DNA of 64,000 nt. It comes from an uncultured Bryobacteraceae bacterium (GTDB lineage Bacteria > Acidobacteriota > Terriglobia > Bryobacterales > Bryobacteraceae). The DNA is taken from the NCBI GenBank assembly GCA_937924525.1, contig CALDSU010000007.1, forward strand, positions 186,001-250,000. Reading direction: 5' to 3'. The notes under the pieces were generated by a model. The model was given only the letters and a program-made list of their open reading frames with translations, was not told the DNA's origin and searched no databases. The stretch's first letter is position 1, and every line of letters starts with the position of its first letter. Positions 42,373 through 54,038 of the stretch are shown one piece after another. Made by a program: the position numbers and the translations under genes.

Positions 42373-43632
42373 TCATTTCCGAATCGGCAGCATGGCTAGC
42401 GCGCCCAACAGGCACGCGGCGGCGATCACCACAAATACCGGGAACGTGGAGCCGGAGCGGTCGATGGTGAACCCGATCACCAACTGCCCCAAAGCCGCGA
42501 ACGCATAGGCGGCCGCGTCCATCAGCCCGGTGGCGGTGCCTGAGCGCGCGCGCCCCACCAGCACTGGTCCCAAAGCCCAGTAGGAGGCTTGCGGCGCATA
42601 GACGAGAAAACCCGAGGCGGCCAAGAGAGCGAAGGCGAAAGGCGAGTCCTTGGGCGTGAGCGAGAGCAGGAAGGTGGCAGCGGCGGCGACCGCCATCAGC
42701 GCCGCGGCGACTGCCGCGCGGCGCCGCGGAAACCAGCGGTCGGCCAGAAGTCCCGCGCTCAACGCGCCCGCGCCCATGCCCACCGGGAGGCCCAGCGTAA
42801 CCCACAGGTCGGCGGCCGATCCTCTCGCCGCGCCCAGGAAATGCAGCGGGACCCAACTGAGCAGCCCATAGCGCGCCAGGCTCTCGAATCCGATAGAGGC
42901 GCTGGCCAGCAGGAAATGGCGGTTGCGCAGGACCGCCGCATAACGGCGCCGCGACGACTCCCACCCCTTAGGGGACGGCGCTTCGGAGGGCTCCGGCGGC
43001 AGCGGGGGGAAGCCCAGGTCCGGCGGGTGGTTCCGCGCCAGCAGCAGAAACACACCCGTTCCCAGCAGGACGGTCGATACCGGCAGCCGGAAGACCCAGC
43101 GCCAGTCCAGGAAGGAGACCACCCAAATGCAGAGCGCGTAGGTGAGCGTGCTCGAGAACCCCGCGCTCAGCAGGTGGAAGCCGTTCGCCTTGCCGCGTTC
43201 GGCCTGCGGAAACCAGTCGACGATCAGCCGGCGGATCGCGGGCGAGGCGGCGGACTGCGCCAGCCCGTTGCCAAACCAGCAGGCCATCGCCCAGCCCGCC
43301 GAATTCGTCAGGCTCAGCGCCCAATTCAGAAGAAACGATAACGCCGCGCCCATGCCCACCATGCGGCGGGCGCCGTAAATGTCTGACAGATTCCCGTTGA
43401 TTGCCTGTCCCAGTCCGTACCCCAGCAGCATCGCCGAATTCAACCCCGCGATTACCGTCGCGGGCAGGCCTAGTTCCGTCTGCATTCCCGCAATCGCAAA
43501 GCCCAGATTCTGCCGTCCCGTGTAGAAGAAGAGGTAGCAGATCATGACCGCGGACAGCATTCGCCACTGGGCGCGCGCGAATGCGGCCTGGTCCGGACCG
43601 GTTGCCGCTGGCGAGACCGAGGCCGTACTCAC
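42373..43632 (-). CDS. MFS transporter, organophosphate:phosphate antiporter-like
   Basis: The product has 419 residues from a GTG at 43632; a longer start at 43677 is possible. It has twelve transmembrane segments with a charged central loop (~200-225). The opening YLFFYTGRQNLGFAIAGM is the GlpT/UhpT-type signature, in which an arginine near TM1 contacts phosphate, followed by the GYGLGQAINGNLSDIYGARR motif. It is convergent with phnX and the HpnZ-like gene, which suggests uptake of a phosphonate or organophosphate; this substrate is inferred. Confidence 0.82.
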   Translation of the reverse strand: MSTASVSPAATGPDQAAFARAQWRMLSAVMICYLFFYTGRQNLGFAIAGMQTELGLPATVIAGLNSAMLLGYGLGQAINGNLSDIYGARRMVGMGAALSFLLNWALSLTNSAGWAMACWFGNGLAQSAASPAIRRLIVDWFPQAERGKANGFHLLSAGFSSTLTYALCIWVVSFLDWRWVFRLPVSTVLLGTGVFLLLARNHPPDLGFPPLPPEPSEAPSPKGWESSRRRYAAVLRNRHFLLASASIGFESLARYGLLSWVPLHFLGAARGSAADLWVTLGLPVGMGAGALSAGLLADRWFPRRRAAVAAALMAVAAAATFLLSLTPKDSPFAFALLAASGFLVYAPQASYWALGPVLVGRARSGTATGLMDAAAYAFAALGQLVIGFTIDRSGSTFPVFVVIAAACLLGALAMLPIRK

Positions 43633-43859
43633 GAGCAGGGCACTCCGCCAGGAAAGCGGAAGAAACCCGGCCAGCACGTGGAGCGCCGATTCCGCATCTC
43701 TCTGCTTCTAACAGACAAGAATGAATTCTCGATGACGCTGCGGAGTCCTCCGCCGGCGCGCGCCATCCCGATTCGGGACGTTCCGCTGCCCGCCTAAGGG
43801 ATCTCCCCGTCGTGACAGGACCCAGGGGCGGTTATTATGATGGCCAAGACTGGCGGCAT

Positions 43860-46800
43860 ATGGCCACCTCTCCCGCTCATCCCGCCTTGGAAGATCACGC
43901 CGGCGATCTGCTGGAGGATTTGCGGGCGTTTGTGTGCGAGATCCACGCCGCTTCGGGCAGCGTGCTTTCCGTCGGACGACTGGCCGAGTCCCTGTTAGGG
44001 TATCCGGCCGAAGCCTGGACCGCCCAGCCGGACTTCCTGGCAAACCACATTCATCCGGAAGACCGGGTACACGCGTTCGAGGGTTTCCGCAAGTCCGCCG
44101 CGAAACAGACGAAGCTGGCGATGGACTTCCGGATGCTCCACGCGCAGGGGCACTCGGTGTGGTTCCGGGTGGCCGCGCGCCCGCCCGCGGATCCCGCCTC
44201 GCCCCTGACCCTGGTGTTCTCCGATATCAGTCCCCACAAGCGGACCGAGGAGGCGCTGCGCGAGAGCCGGCGGCGCTACCGCCACCTGGTCGACCACGCC
44301 CGGGACATCATCTTCCGGACCGATCGGCGCGGACGGATCACGTTTTTCAACAGCGCGGCCACCCGGCTTTTGCGCTACCCGGCCGAAGACCTGCTAGGGA
44401 GGCACTTCGCGCGCTTGGTCCGCCCGGATTTCCGCCGCAAGGTCCGCCGGTTCTACGAACGCCAGTTTCACGACCGCACGCAGACCAGTTACTTCGAAGC
44501 GCCCGTGCGGACGGCGGAGGGTTCCACGCTGTGGCTCGGCCAGAACGTCCAACTCGTGGTCGAGGAAGGCGCGGTGGTCGGCTTCCAGGGAATCGCGCGC
44601 GATCTTACCGATCAGAAGCGCGTCGAAGAGCGCCTGCGGGAGAGCGAGGAGCGTTACCGCATTGTCGCCGAGTCCGCCACCGACGCGATCCTGACCTTCG
44701 ACGAGCGCGGTTCGATCATTTTTGTGAACCACGCCTGCGAGAAGATCTTCGGCTACGCCGTCGAGGAGATGATCGGGAGGCCTCTTTCCAAGCTGCTGCC
44801 GGACTGCCCGCGGCGCTTTCCTCAAAGTTTCGCCTGGGTGGATCTGACCACCGGCCAGAGCTACCTGGGCACCGAGACCGTCCAGATTCCCGGCCTGCAC
44901 CGCAACGGCTCCGACCTGGTGCTGGAAGCGACCATCGGCGAGTTCCTCGAACGCGGCCGGCATCAGTTCACCGCGGTGCTGAGGGATATCACGGAACGGC
45001 ACCGCGCCGCTGAAGCCCTCCGGCGCAGCGACGAACGGTTCCGCTCCCTGATCGAGAACGCGTCGGACCTGATCGGGATTCTGGACCACGAAGGCCGCGT
45101 CCTCTACGCCAGCCCGTCCGTCCGCCGCATCCTCGACGTGGCCACCGGGGAGGTGGAGGGCACGCAGGCGCTCGAGTGGGTGCATCCCGGCGACCGCGCT
45201 GCGGTGCGGCGCATTTTTCGGGAGCAACTGGCCTGCGCACAGACGGCCGCCCGCCAGTTCGAATGCCGCCTGCTGCGCCGCGATGGCTCGTGGCGGGTGG
45301 TTGAGGCCATCGGGCGCAACCTGATGGGCGAACCGGCGGTGCAGGGGTACGTCTGTAACCTGCGCGACATCACCGACCGGACGCAGGCGCAGGAGGACTT
45401 GCGCGCCGCCAACGAAACGCTCCGCGCGATTATTCAGACTTCACCCCTGGCTATTCTGACCCTCGACGCGGAACGGCGGCTCAGCAAATGGAACTCGGCC
45501 GCCGAGCGGATGTTTGGCTGGGCGGAAGAGGAAGTGCTTGGGAAGGAGCCGCCCTTCATCTCCAAGGAGCAACGCGCGGAAGCCGCGAGCCTGTTTGAGC
45601 GCCTCCGGCAGGGACAGTCCTTTGCCGTGGATACCTATCGCCAGCGGCGGAGCGGCGAGATGATTCCCGTGGCCATTTCCGCGGCGCCCATGGTGGCCCC
45701 GGACGGGCGTTTCTGCGGCGCCGTGGCCATTCTGACCGATCTCACCGACCGTTTGCGGCTGGAAGAGCAACTGCGCCAGGCGCAGAAGATGGAGGCCGTC
45801 GGCCAACTGGCCGGCGGCATCGCCCATGACTTCAACAACCTGCTCACCGTGATTCACGGCTACGGCCAAATGCTGCTGAATTCGCTGGACAGCGCGAGCC
45901 GCCCCGGGGCGCACGCCCGCGAGATTATGAACGCGGCCGACCGCGCGAGCGCCCTGATCCGGCAGTTGCTGACCTTCAGCCGGCGGCAGGTTGCGCAGCC
46001 GCGCGAGCTGGATCTCCATGCGCTGGTGGCCGGTCTGCTGCCCATGCTGTCCGGTCTGGCCGGTCCGGCGGTGCACATCGCGCAGCGCTTCGCCGACGCC
46101 GAGTGTACGGTGTGCGCCGACCCGGTGCAGCTCGAGCAGATCCTGTTCAACCTGGTGGCGAACGCCCGGGACGCCATGCCTGCGGGCGGGCAATTAACGA
46201 TCGAAACCGCGATCGTGCGCTGTACGGCCGGCGACCTCCGCGCGCAGGCCGGAGCCGAACCGGGAGAGTACGTACAACTTTCTATCGCCGACACCGGTAC
46301 GGGCATGAGCGAGGAGGTCCGCCGCCGGTTGTTCGAACCGTTTTTCACCACGAAGGAGCCCGGCAAGGGCACGGGTTTGGGATTGGCTACGGTGTATGGC
46401 ATCGTGCAGCAGAACCGCGGCCACATCGAGGTTGCCAGCGAGCCCGGCGCGGGCACGGTGTTCCGCATTGGCCTTCCCCGCGCCGCGCCCTCGCCCTCCC
46501 GCCTCCGCGCGGCATCCGGGGAGCCGGAGCTGCGCGGAACCGAGACAATTCTGCTCGTCGAGCAGGACGAGGCGTTGCGCGGCTCGGTCTCCGAGTCGCT
46601 CCGGGAGCTGGGGTATCGCGTGTTTGCGGTGGGCGCGCGCGCGGAAGCCGAGACGATCTGCCGCCAATGGCCCTCGCCGATCGATCTGCTCGTCATTGAT
46701 CCGGCTGCGCCAGGAGACGGCGGCCGGGAGCTTTTCCTCGCCCTGCGCGAACTGAGGCCTGAAATGCGCGTCCTGTTTGTGTCCGATCAGCCGGACGCCA

Positions 46801-46928
46801 CGCTCATCCGGAATGGCCTGCTCCAGCACGACGATCCCGTGCTGCGGAAACCCCTTTCGCACCGTACCCTCGGCGTGGGCGTCCGCCAAGTTCTCGACGC
46901 GCCCTCGCCCGGCGCGCCGGCGCCCTGA
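43860..46928 (+). CDS. Hybrid sensor histidine kinase with five PAS domains and a receiver domain
   Basis: The product has 1022 residues from an ATG at 43860; a GTG at 43812 is possible. Five PAS/PAC units (~30-135, 135-255, 260-385, 390-510, 515-640) end in typical DIT/DLT E/DR linkers. The dimerisation domain has phospho-acceptor His656 in GQLAGGIAHDFNNLL. The HATPase has NLVANARDAMP, DTGTGM and GTGLGLATVYGIV. The receiver domain (~905-1015) keeps Asp (LLVIDPAAPGDGG) and Lys (RKPLS). There is no transmembrane segment, so it is cytoplasmic. No cognate regulator gene is adjacent. The signal is unknown. Confidence 0.93.
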   Translation: MATSPAHPALEDHAGDLLEDLRAFVCEIHAASGSVLSVGRLAESLLGYPAEAWTAQPDFLANHIHPEDRVHAFEGFRKSAAKQTKLAMDFRMLHAQGHSVWFRVAARPPADPASPLTLVFSDISPHKRTEEALRESRRRYRHLVDHARDIIFRTDRRGRITFFNSAATRLLRYPAEDLLGRHFARLVRPDFRRKVRRFYERQFHDRTQTSYFEAPVRTAEGSTLWLGQNVQLVVEEGAVVGFQGIARDLTDQKRVEERLRESEERYRIVAESATDAILTFDERGSIIFVNHACEKIFGYAVEEMIGRPLSKLLPDCPRRFPQSFAWVDLTTGQSYLGTETVQIPGLHRNGSDLVLEATIGEFLERGRHQFTAVLRDITERHRAAEALRRSDERFRSLIENASDLIGILDHEGRVLYASPSVRRILDVATGEVEGTQALEWVHPGDRAAVRRIFREQLACAQTAARQFECRLLRRDGSWRVVEAIGRNLMGEPAVQGYVCNLRDITDRTQAQEDLRAANETLRAIIQTSPLAILTLDAERRLSKWNSAAERMFGWAEEEVLGKEPPFISKEQRAEAASLFERLRQGQSFAVDTYRQRRSGEMIPVAISAAPMVAPDGRFCGAVAILTDLTDRLRLEEQLRQAQKMEAVGQLAGGIAHDFNNLLTVIHGYGQMLLNSLDSASRPGAHAREIMNAADRASALIRQLLTFSRRQVAQPRELDLHALVAGLLPMLSGLAGPAVHIAQRFADAECTVCADPVQLEQILFNLVANARDAMPAGGQLTIETAIVRCTAGDLRAQAGAEPGEYVQLSIADTGTGMSEEVRRRLFEPFFTTKEPGKGTGLGLATVYGIVQQNRGHIEVASEPGAGTVFRIGLPRAAPSPSRLRAASGEPELRGTETILLVEQDEALRGSVSESLRELGYRVFAVGARAEAETICRQWPSPIDLLVIDPAAPGDGGRELFLALRELRPEMRVLFVSDQPDATLIRNGLLQHDDPVLRKPLSHRTLGVGVRQVLDAPSPGAPAP

Positions 46929-46959
46929 CCGCGCGTCGCGGCGGGCTCCAGGGCCCGGC

Positions 46960-47907
46960 TTAGTAGGGGCCGATCCTCAGCGCGGCGGTGGCGTAGCGAA
47001 TTCCCGCCAGGCCGAACAGCGATAGCGCCAGTCCCGCGCCTGGCATCCAGAATGCGCCCGGGAAGATACCCGGCTCCAACACCGCCAAGTCGGGATCGGC
47101 TAAGGAGTATCGCACGTCCAGCGTGCCCGTGCCCGCGCCGACGCCGGACCGGAGCCTCTCGCCGCCGGCGTCAGGCCCGGCGCCGAAACGAATCCGATTG
47201 CCGAAGTGCGTTTGACCATCGACCACGTAGCGATACACGGAACGCTGGCCGGGCACGGAGCCGGGTTCGCCGCCGTGCGCCATCGGCGCAAATTCTCCCT
47301 TCGCCACCGGCCAGGACTGGCTGTCGTAAGCGCGATACAAGGTCCACCCTCCGGCGGCCAGCATCGCGCAGCCGATGCACAGGAAGATCCCGGAAAACAG
47401 CGCCACCCCGATCGAGATCCCGATGCCGGCGGCCGCGGCGCGGAACGCCGCCGCAAACATTGCCGCCGCCAGCAGCAGGCCCAAGCCCAGTCCGGGAAGC
47501 CAGAAGGCTTCTGGGCCCGCCCCCGGCCGGACGACCGCCAGTTCCGGCGTGTCCGACGCATAGAACACGGTCACCGCCCTTCCCGGAGGGTAGCGCCAGC
47601 GCCACAACTCGAACTCGTCCCGGCCGGCAAGAGCCGGCTGCGCGCCGAATCGCATCTGGCTCGTGATGTACACGCGCCCCCTGACGGCGTAGCGCACCGC
47701 GATCGTCCCCGCCGCCGGGGCTTCCGGCTCGGTCTCCCTTGGCGACGGGATCACCATCCCCGGCGCCTGCGGCCACTTCCGGCTCTGGAGCCCAAGCCAG
47801 ACGTCCCGGCCGCCCAACGTCGCCAGGTAGCAGCCAAGCGCCGCAAACAGTCCCAGGCAGCAATACACCAGCACGGACAGGGCGCGGATCGAAACAGGGG
47901 TGCGCAA
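46960..47907 (-). CDS. DUF3592-like membrane protein with duplicated unit
   Basis: The 315-residue product starts at a TTG with GAGG just upstream. It contains two similar halves, each a transmembrane segment, an extracytoplasmic beta domain (WPQAPGMVIPS...VRYAVRG and WPVAKGEFAPM...YRYVVDG) and a second transmembrane segment (LGLGLLLAAAMFAAAF, GAGLALSLFGLAGI). This is the DUF3592 arrangement. It begins 6 bp after the oxyR stop and is probably cotranscribed with it, so it may belong to the peroxide response. The function is unknown. Confidence 0.75.
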   Translation of the reverse strand: MRTPVSIRALSVLVYCCLGLFAALGCYLATLGGRDVWLGLQSRKWPQAPGMVIPSPRETEPEAPAAGTIAVRYAVRGRVYITSQMRFGAQPALAGRDEFELWRWRYPPGRAVTVFYASDTPELAVVRPGAGPEAFWLPGLGLGLLLAAAMFAAAFRAAAAGIGISIGVALFSGIFLCIGCAMLAAGGWTLYRAYDSQSWPVAKGEFAPMAHGGEPGSVPGQRSVYRYVVDGQTHFGNRIRFGAGPDAGGERLRSGVGAGTGTLDVRYSLADPDLAVLEPGIFPGAFWMPGAGLALSLFGLAGIRYATAALRIGPY

Positions 47908-47913
47908 GCGTCC

Positions 47914-48855
47914 TCACGCCATCGCGGCCGGGCTGCGCCCGCCGGCCTGCGTTCGTTTCTCCACCGATTCTCGCAGATACGCGGTAAAGGCCTCGAGAGC
48001 TTTCGACAGATAACGCCGTTCCCGCCGGATGTAGCCGACCCGGCGGCTGGCTTTCGGCTCGATCTCGATGAGCTTGCAACCTTCGCTCAAACCGCGCGCC
48101 ATTTCCGGGACAATGCTGACCCCGAAACCGGCCCGGATCAATTCGAAGATGGTCAGAAACTGGTCGGCCTCGAAATGCCCCTCAAAGCGGGCCCTGGCGC
48201 GTTCGCAGAAGGCCAGCGTCTCATCGCGCAGACAGTGACCATCGTTCAGGATAAGCAGCCGCTGTTTGGAAACCTGCCGCAACTGAACCCGCTCCGCCGC
48301 AGCCAGCGGGTGGCCTTCCGGCACGGCCAGATAGAGGGGCTCGCGAAACAGTTCCTTCCTAACCAGCCCGGCGCCCTCGACCGGCAGACTCAGGACCGCC
48401 ACGTCGAGCATCCCGTCGAGCACCTGCTCGACAAGCTCCGCCGTCGTCCCCTCGCGAAGGTGCAGGTCAACTTCCCGGTAGCGCTCCGCAAATTCTTTGA
48501 GTAGCGGCGTCAGGAGATAGGGCAGGATGGTAGGGATCGACCCGACGCGCAACGGCCCGCGCACGCCTTCGCGCGCCCGCTCGAAGTGATCCGGCAGCGC
48601 TGCGGCGTCTTCCAGCAACGCCTGCGCCTTGCCGAGAATCGCCTCGCCGAGCGGGGTCAGTTCGATCCGCCGGGTCAGCCTTTCGAAGAGCGCCGCGCCC
48701 AGATTTTGCTCCAGCCGGGCGATCTGCTCAGAGAGCGATGGCTGCGAGATGCCGAGCTCCTCGGCGGCCCTGGTGAAACTGCCCGTCCGCGCCACGGCGC
48801 AGAAGTACTCCAGTTGCCGCAGCTCGAAGGTCCGCGCCCGTCGTCGCTGCTTCAT
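47914..48855 (-). CDS. oxyR: OxyR-type LysR peroxide sensor
   Basis: I set the start at the ATG 48855 (MKQRRRARTFELRQLEYF), giving 313 residues; a GTG at 48864 is possible. The N-terminal winged helix-turn-helix is FELRQLEYFCAVARTGSFTRAAEELGISQPSLSEQI. The redox pair is Cys208 and Cys217 in GHCLRDETLAFC, with the eight-residue spacing of E. coli Cys199/Cys208, so it should form a disulfide on H2O2 exposure. It is divergent from the catalase-peroxidase gene, with an OxyR-like operator overlapping its start. Confidence 0.93.
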   Translation of the reverse strand: MKQRRRARTFELRQLEYFCAVARTGSFTRAAEELGISQPSLSEQIARLEQNLGAALFERLTRRIELTPLGEAILGKAQALLEDAAALPDHFERAREGVRGPLRVGSIPTILPYLLTPLLKEFAERYREVDLHLREGTTAELVEQVLDGMLDVAVLSLPVEGAGLVRKELFREPLYLAVPEGHPLAAAERVQLRQVSKQRLLILNDGHCLRDETLAFCERARARFEGHFEADQFLTIFELIRAGFGVSIVPEMARGLSEGCKLIEIEPKASRRVGYIRRERRYLSKALEAFTAYLRESVEKRTQAGGRSPAAMA

Positions 48856-48890
48856 AGGTAACACCGATCACATGCATAGTCGCAATCGTA
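48854..48890. promoter_or_regulatory. OxyR-like operator between oxyR and katG
   Basis: ATAG at 48854 and ATAG at 48876 are exactly 22 bp apart, as in the OxyR consensus ATAG-N7-CTAT-N7-ATAG-N7-CTAT. The second tetramer is CGAT (3 of 4 bases), and the inner T and A of the first heptamer also match. The fourth tetramer is poor (CGTA). A CATAG...CTATG inverted repeat spans 48875-48900. The site overlaps the oxyR start codon and lies just upstream of katG, fitting autorepression plus katG activation. Confidence 0.55.
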
Positions 48891-48894
48891 TTGA

Positions 48895-51150
<2,256 letters not shown>

Positions 51151-51181
51151 GTCGAGCGACACGCTTGACGTGAGCCGAGCG

Positions 51182-51207
51182 GTGGGCAAGTCTCCTCCTT
51201 GCCCCAC
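51182..51207. terminator. Hairpin GTGGGCAAG / CTTGCCCCAC between convergent genes
   Basis: The arms pair over 9-10 bp with one bulged base and a 7-nt loop, between the katG stop and the chaperone stop. No T-tract follows. The core GGGCAAGt...CTTGCCC is shared with the hairpin at 42328-42348. Confidence 0.45.
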
Positions 51208-51232
51208 TGCGGCGCATCCCGCGCCGCAGCTC

Positions 51233-51781
51233 TCAAGGCGCGGTCTCTTCCAGGCGCTGGGCGGTGAGGCGTCCGGCCAAGCTGGCCAAATGAGCCAGAA
51301 ACGGATGACGCGCCTCTGCCGCGACCCGCTCGCAAAAGGCGGGGACCCAAGTCAGGTGGTCCTGGTGAAAGGCGGCGAGCTCCTCGGCGCTCGCCTCTTG
51401 TTCAAGCAGGAAACCGGCGAAGTTGAGCAACAAGCCCAGGTGGTCGGCGGGTTCTCCGGGGGTGCGGGGCGCCACGCCCCACCGGGCGAACCAGCGCGTG
51501 GCCGACTCGTGGGCGGGACCCATCAACCGCGGCGGATCCTCTCGCGCGGATTGCCACGGCGGCAGCACCGCGCCCGTCGGACTCAGAAAGAGCCGCACAA
51601 ACTCGCGCTGAAGATCCAGCGGGTCCCCGCTTTCCAGCCATTGCAGGAGGCGGCTGGCTTCTTCGCCCCATTCGGTTTCCCGCAGCGAATCCAGGGGGGC
51701 TTTCAGCACGTTCGCATCCGGCGAGAGAAAGCCCGCGCCCGCCATTTGGAACCAGCGGGCGCGGTCGAGGCGGGTCATCAT
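51233..51781 (-). CDS. TorD/DmsD-like molybdoenzyme chaperone
   Basis: The product has 182 residues from the ATG at 51781, in an ATGATGA junction with the molybdoenzyme stop. It is all-helical with the family pattern: REFVRLFLSPTGAVLPPWQSA (the R-x-F...LF.P.G...P.ES segment), PADHLGLLLNFAGFLL (the PDH/HLG motif) and FHQDHLTWVPAFCERV. Such chaperones bind the Tat leader and help insert the Mo cofactor before export. The operon position directly after the catalytic subunit supports this. Confidence 0.85.
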   Translation of the reverse strand: MMTRLDRARWFQMAGAGFLSPDANVLKAPLDSLRETEWGEEASRLLQWLESGDPLDLQREFVRLFLSPTGAVLPPWQSAREDPPRLMGPAHESATRWFARWGVAPRTPGEPADHLGLLLNFAGFLLEQEASAEELAAFHQDHLTWVPAFCERVAAEARHPFLAHLASLAGRLTAQRLEETAP

Positions 51782-54015
51782 CCCGCAGCTTCCACGGCGA
51801 CGGCCGCGTCCATGATGCAACCCGAACCACCGAAATTCCCCGCCGCCAGGATCTCCTCAATCGTCTGGTCCGGAATCAGGTCCGCGTCCCGCGCGCCTTT
51901 GCCGCCCGCCAGGGTGAGTGCGCGGGAAACATGGCCGAAACCGTGGGCGACCAGGACGCAATCCGGACGGAGCGTCTGGCTGAGGTGCACCGGCAGCGTG
52001 ATCTGGCCCGCCCGCGAGCGGACCACCGCGGGCGTGCCTTCTCCCAATCCTAGCCTGGCCGCGGCCGAGGGATGCATGATCACGGAGTTCTCCGGCATCA
52101 TCTCGTGCAACACCTTGTTGTTCTGCGTCGAGTTTCGCCGGTGGACGCCCGGGATGTAGGTGAGCAGGAAGAAGGGGTACTCGGCCGAAGGCAGATCCCG
52201 CTTCGGTTTCCACTCCGGAAGCGGGGCATACCCGCGTTGGGCAAATTCCGGGACGTAAATCTGACACTTGCCGGAAGCGGTCGCGAAGGTGGTGCGCGGC
52301 ACGAACGGCTGTTCCTTGGTGACCATCCCGATGCTGCGGAATTCCGCGAAAGAGTTGGCCAGACCGGCTCGCTTGGTCTTCTCGTCCAGCAGCACGGACG
52401 GACTGATCCACGCGCCGCTGTCGGTGCGGAAGTAATCCGGGGCCAGACGCTTGCCCAACTCCACAGCCAGCCAGCCGATGGAGCGGGTTTCGAACGGCGC
52501 CGAAATCACCGGCTGGCGCACCACCACCTGGGGACTCTTGGCGTTGTTCGTACGGGAGATCAAGTCCGAACCTTCGAGGAACATGGTCGAAGGCAAGACA
52601 ATGTCCGCCAGCAGCGCCGCGTCGACGGGCAGGATGTCCATGACGACCATGAACTCCACGCTCTTCAACGCCTCCGCGATGTGGCGCGGGCTTGGGAAAC
52701 CGCCCAAGCTGTAGTTTTGCCAGAATACGCCACGGATCATGCCCGGGAACTTGTTGAGCATGCCGTCAGCCAGGGTCGAGAACATGCCGTTGTTGGCTTC
52801 GTGCGCCAGGGGCAACAGGTTCCTTCCGTCCACGCGGCGTCCCGTCTTGGACGGATACGATGGAGGCGGATAAATCGCGTCCACCCCGGGGATCGAGATG
52901 GTGCGGGGAAAATAGCGCCCGCCGGGCCGGTCGATGGTCCCCGCCAGGATGTTCAGGACGGCGATCGCATGCGCGATCTGCGTGGCGTTGGCGTGGTTGG
53001 CCCCGATGGTCTTCTTGTGCAGAGGCGCGACGGCGGGCCGGCGCTCGCCGAACTCGCGGGCGATCCGGCGGATGTCCGCCGCGGGGACGTCACTCTCCTT
53101 CTCGGCCCATTCCGGGGTGTACTTCTGGAAGTTTTCGCGGATTTGGCCTTCGTACTCGGCGAAGTTGGTGTAGTTGCCCACGAAGTCGCGGTCGAAGAGA
53201 TTTTCGTTGAGCAGCACCTGAATGATCGCCAGAATGACCGCCAGATCCCCGCCTGGCCGGATGGGGTACCATTCATCGGCTACGCGCGCGGTCGCCGAGT
53301 ACATAGGATTAAAAGACACTACTTTAGCCCCGCCTTCTTTGGCGGCCATCATCTGGTGGCAGAAGACAACCTTGTTTCTCGCCAGCAGGTCCCAACCGAA
53401 CAGGAGGATGTATTTCGAGTTGGCGAAATCGTAGGCGAAGGTGTGGGGCCCCATGGTGTAACGCTGAACAATCCGGTCCACCATGTAGCACACGTCGTTG
53501 TGGTCCACGCGGTTCACCACGCCAATCGCATTCATGAAACGCGACCAGAGCTCTGGGCTGTTGCGCGACACAAACAGCAGGGACTCTTTGCCGAACTGGG
53601 AGAGGTAACCCCCAAAACGTTGGGAGATGGTTGTGAGCGCTTCGTCCCAGGTGATCCTCACCCACCCCGGATCCGCAGTGAGATCCTTGTGGGGGTTAGT
53701 GCGCTTCATGGGGTATTTCAATCGGTCGGGATCATACGCCGTGGAGATGGCCGACGCACCCTTGGCGCAAATCCCCCCATTCCCATGTTGGTCTCCCGGG
53801 AGGCCCTGGAGAAACTTCAGGACGTTATCCGTGACAGTCGCCTGCATCCCGCACGCCGAATCGCAGAGTCCGCAGGCGGTGACCAAAGTGCGGGTTTGCG
53901 CCGAGGGACCGGCCGCGGCGGGTTGGAAGAACTGGCCGAACAGGGATTGGCCGCCGAACAGACCAGCGCCAGTCACGCTGCTGAGGCGAATCCAGTCTCT
54001 TCTTGATAAGGGCAT
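51778..54015 (-). CDS. Tat-exported molybdopterin oxidoreductase, PsrA/PhsA-like catalytic subunit
   Basis: The product has 745 residues from the ATG at 54015 (AAGGAG 9 bp upstream). The Tat leader is PLSRRDWIRLSSVTGAGLFG. The [4Fe-4S] ligands are in CGLCDSAC (CxxCxxxC) and GGICAKG. HNDVCYMV offers a likely Mo-ligating cysteine. The bis-MGD regions include LLFGWDLLARNK, FNPMYSATARVADEWYPIRPGGD and the C-terminal domain (NKVLHEMMPENSVIMHPSAAARLGL). The family includes polysulfide, thiosulfate, tetrathionate and arsenate reductases; the substrate is not readable. An FeS subunit precedes it and a chaperone follows. No NrfD-type membrane anchor is present. Confidence 0.9.
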   Translation of the reverse strand: MPLSRRDWIRLSSVTGAGLFGGQSLFGQFFQPAAAGPSAQTRTLVTACGLCDSACGMQATVTDNVLKFLQGLPGDQHGNGGICAKGASAISTAYDPDRLKYPMKRTNPHKDLTADPGWVRITWDEALTTISQRFGGYLSQFGKESLLFVSRNSPELWSRFMNAIGVVNRVDHNDVCYMVDRIVQRYTMGPHTFAYDFANSKYILLFGWDLLARNKVVFCHQMMAAKEGGAKVVSFNPMYSATARVADEWYPIRPGGDLAVILAIIQVLLNENLFDRDFVGNYTNFAEYEGQIRENFQKYTPEWAEKESDVPAADIRRIAREFGERRPAVAPLHKKTIGANHANATQIAHAIAVLNILAGTIDRPGGRYFPRTISIPGVDAIYPPPSYPSKTGRRVDGRNLLPLAHEANNGMFSTLADGMLNKFPGMIRGVFWQNYSLGGFPSPRHIAEALKSVEFMVVMDILPVDAALLADIVLPSTMFLEGSDLISRTNNAKSPQVVVRQPVISAPFETRSIGWLAVELGKRLAPDYFRTDSGAWISPSVLLDEKTKRAGLANSFAEFRSIGMVTKEQPFVPRTTFATASGKCQIYVPEFAQRGYAPLPEWKPKRDLPSAEYPFFLLTYIPGVHRRNSTQNNKVLHEMMPENSVIMHPSAAARLGLGEGTPAVVRSRAGQITLPVHLSQTLRPDCVLVAHGFGHVSRALTLAGGKGARDADLIPDQTIEEILAAGNFGGSGCIMDAAVAVEAAG

Positions 54016-54038
54016 CGTGAAATCTCCTTGAGCTAAGC

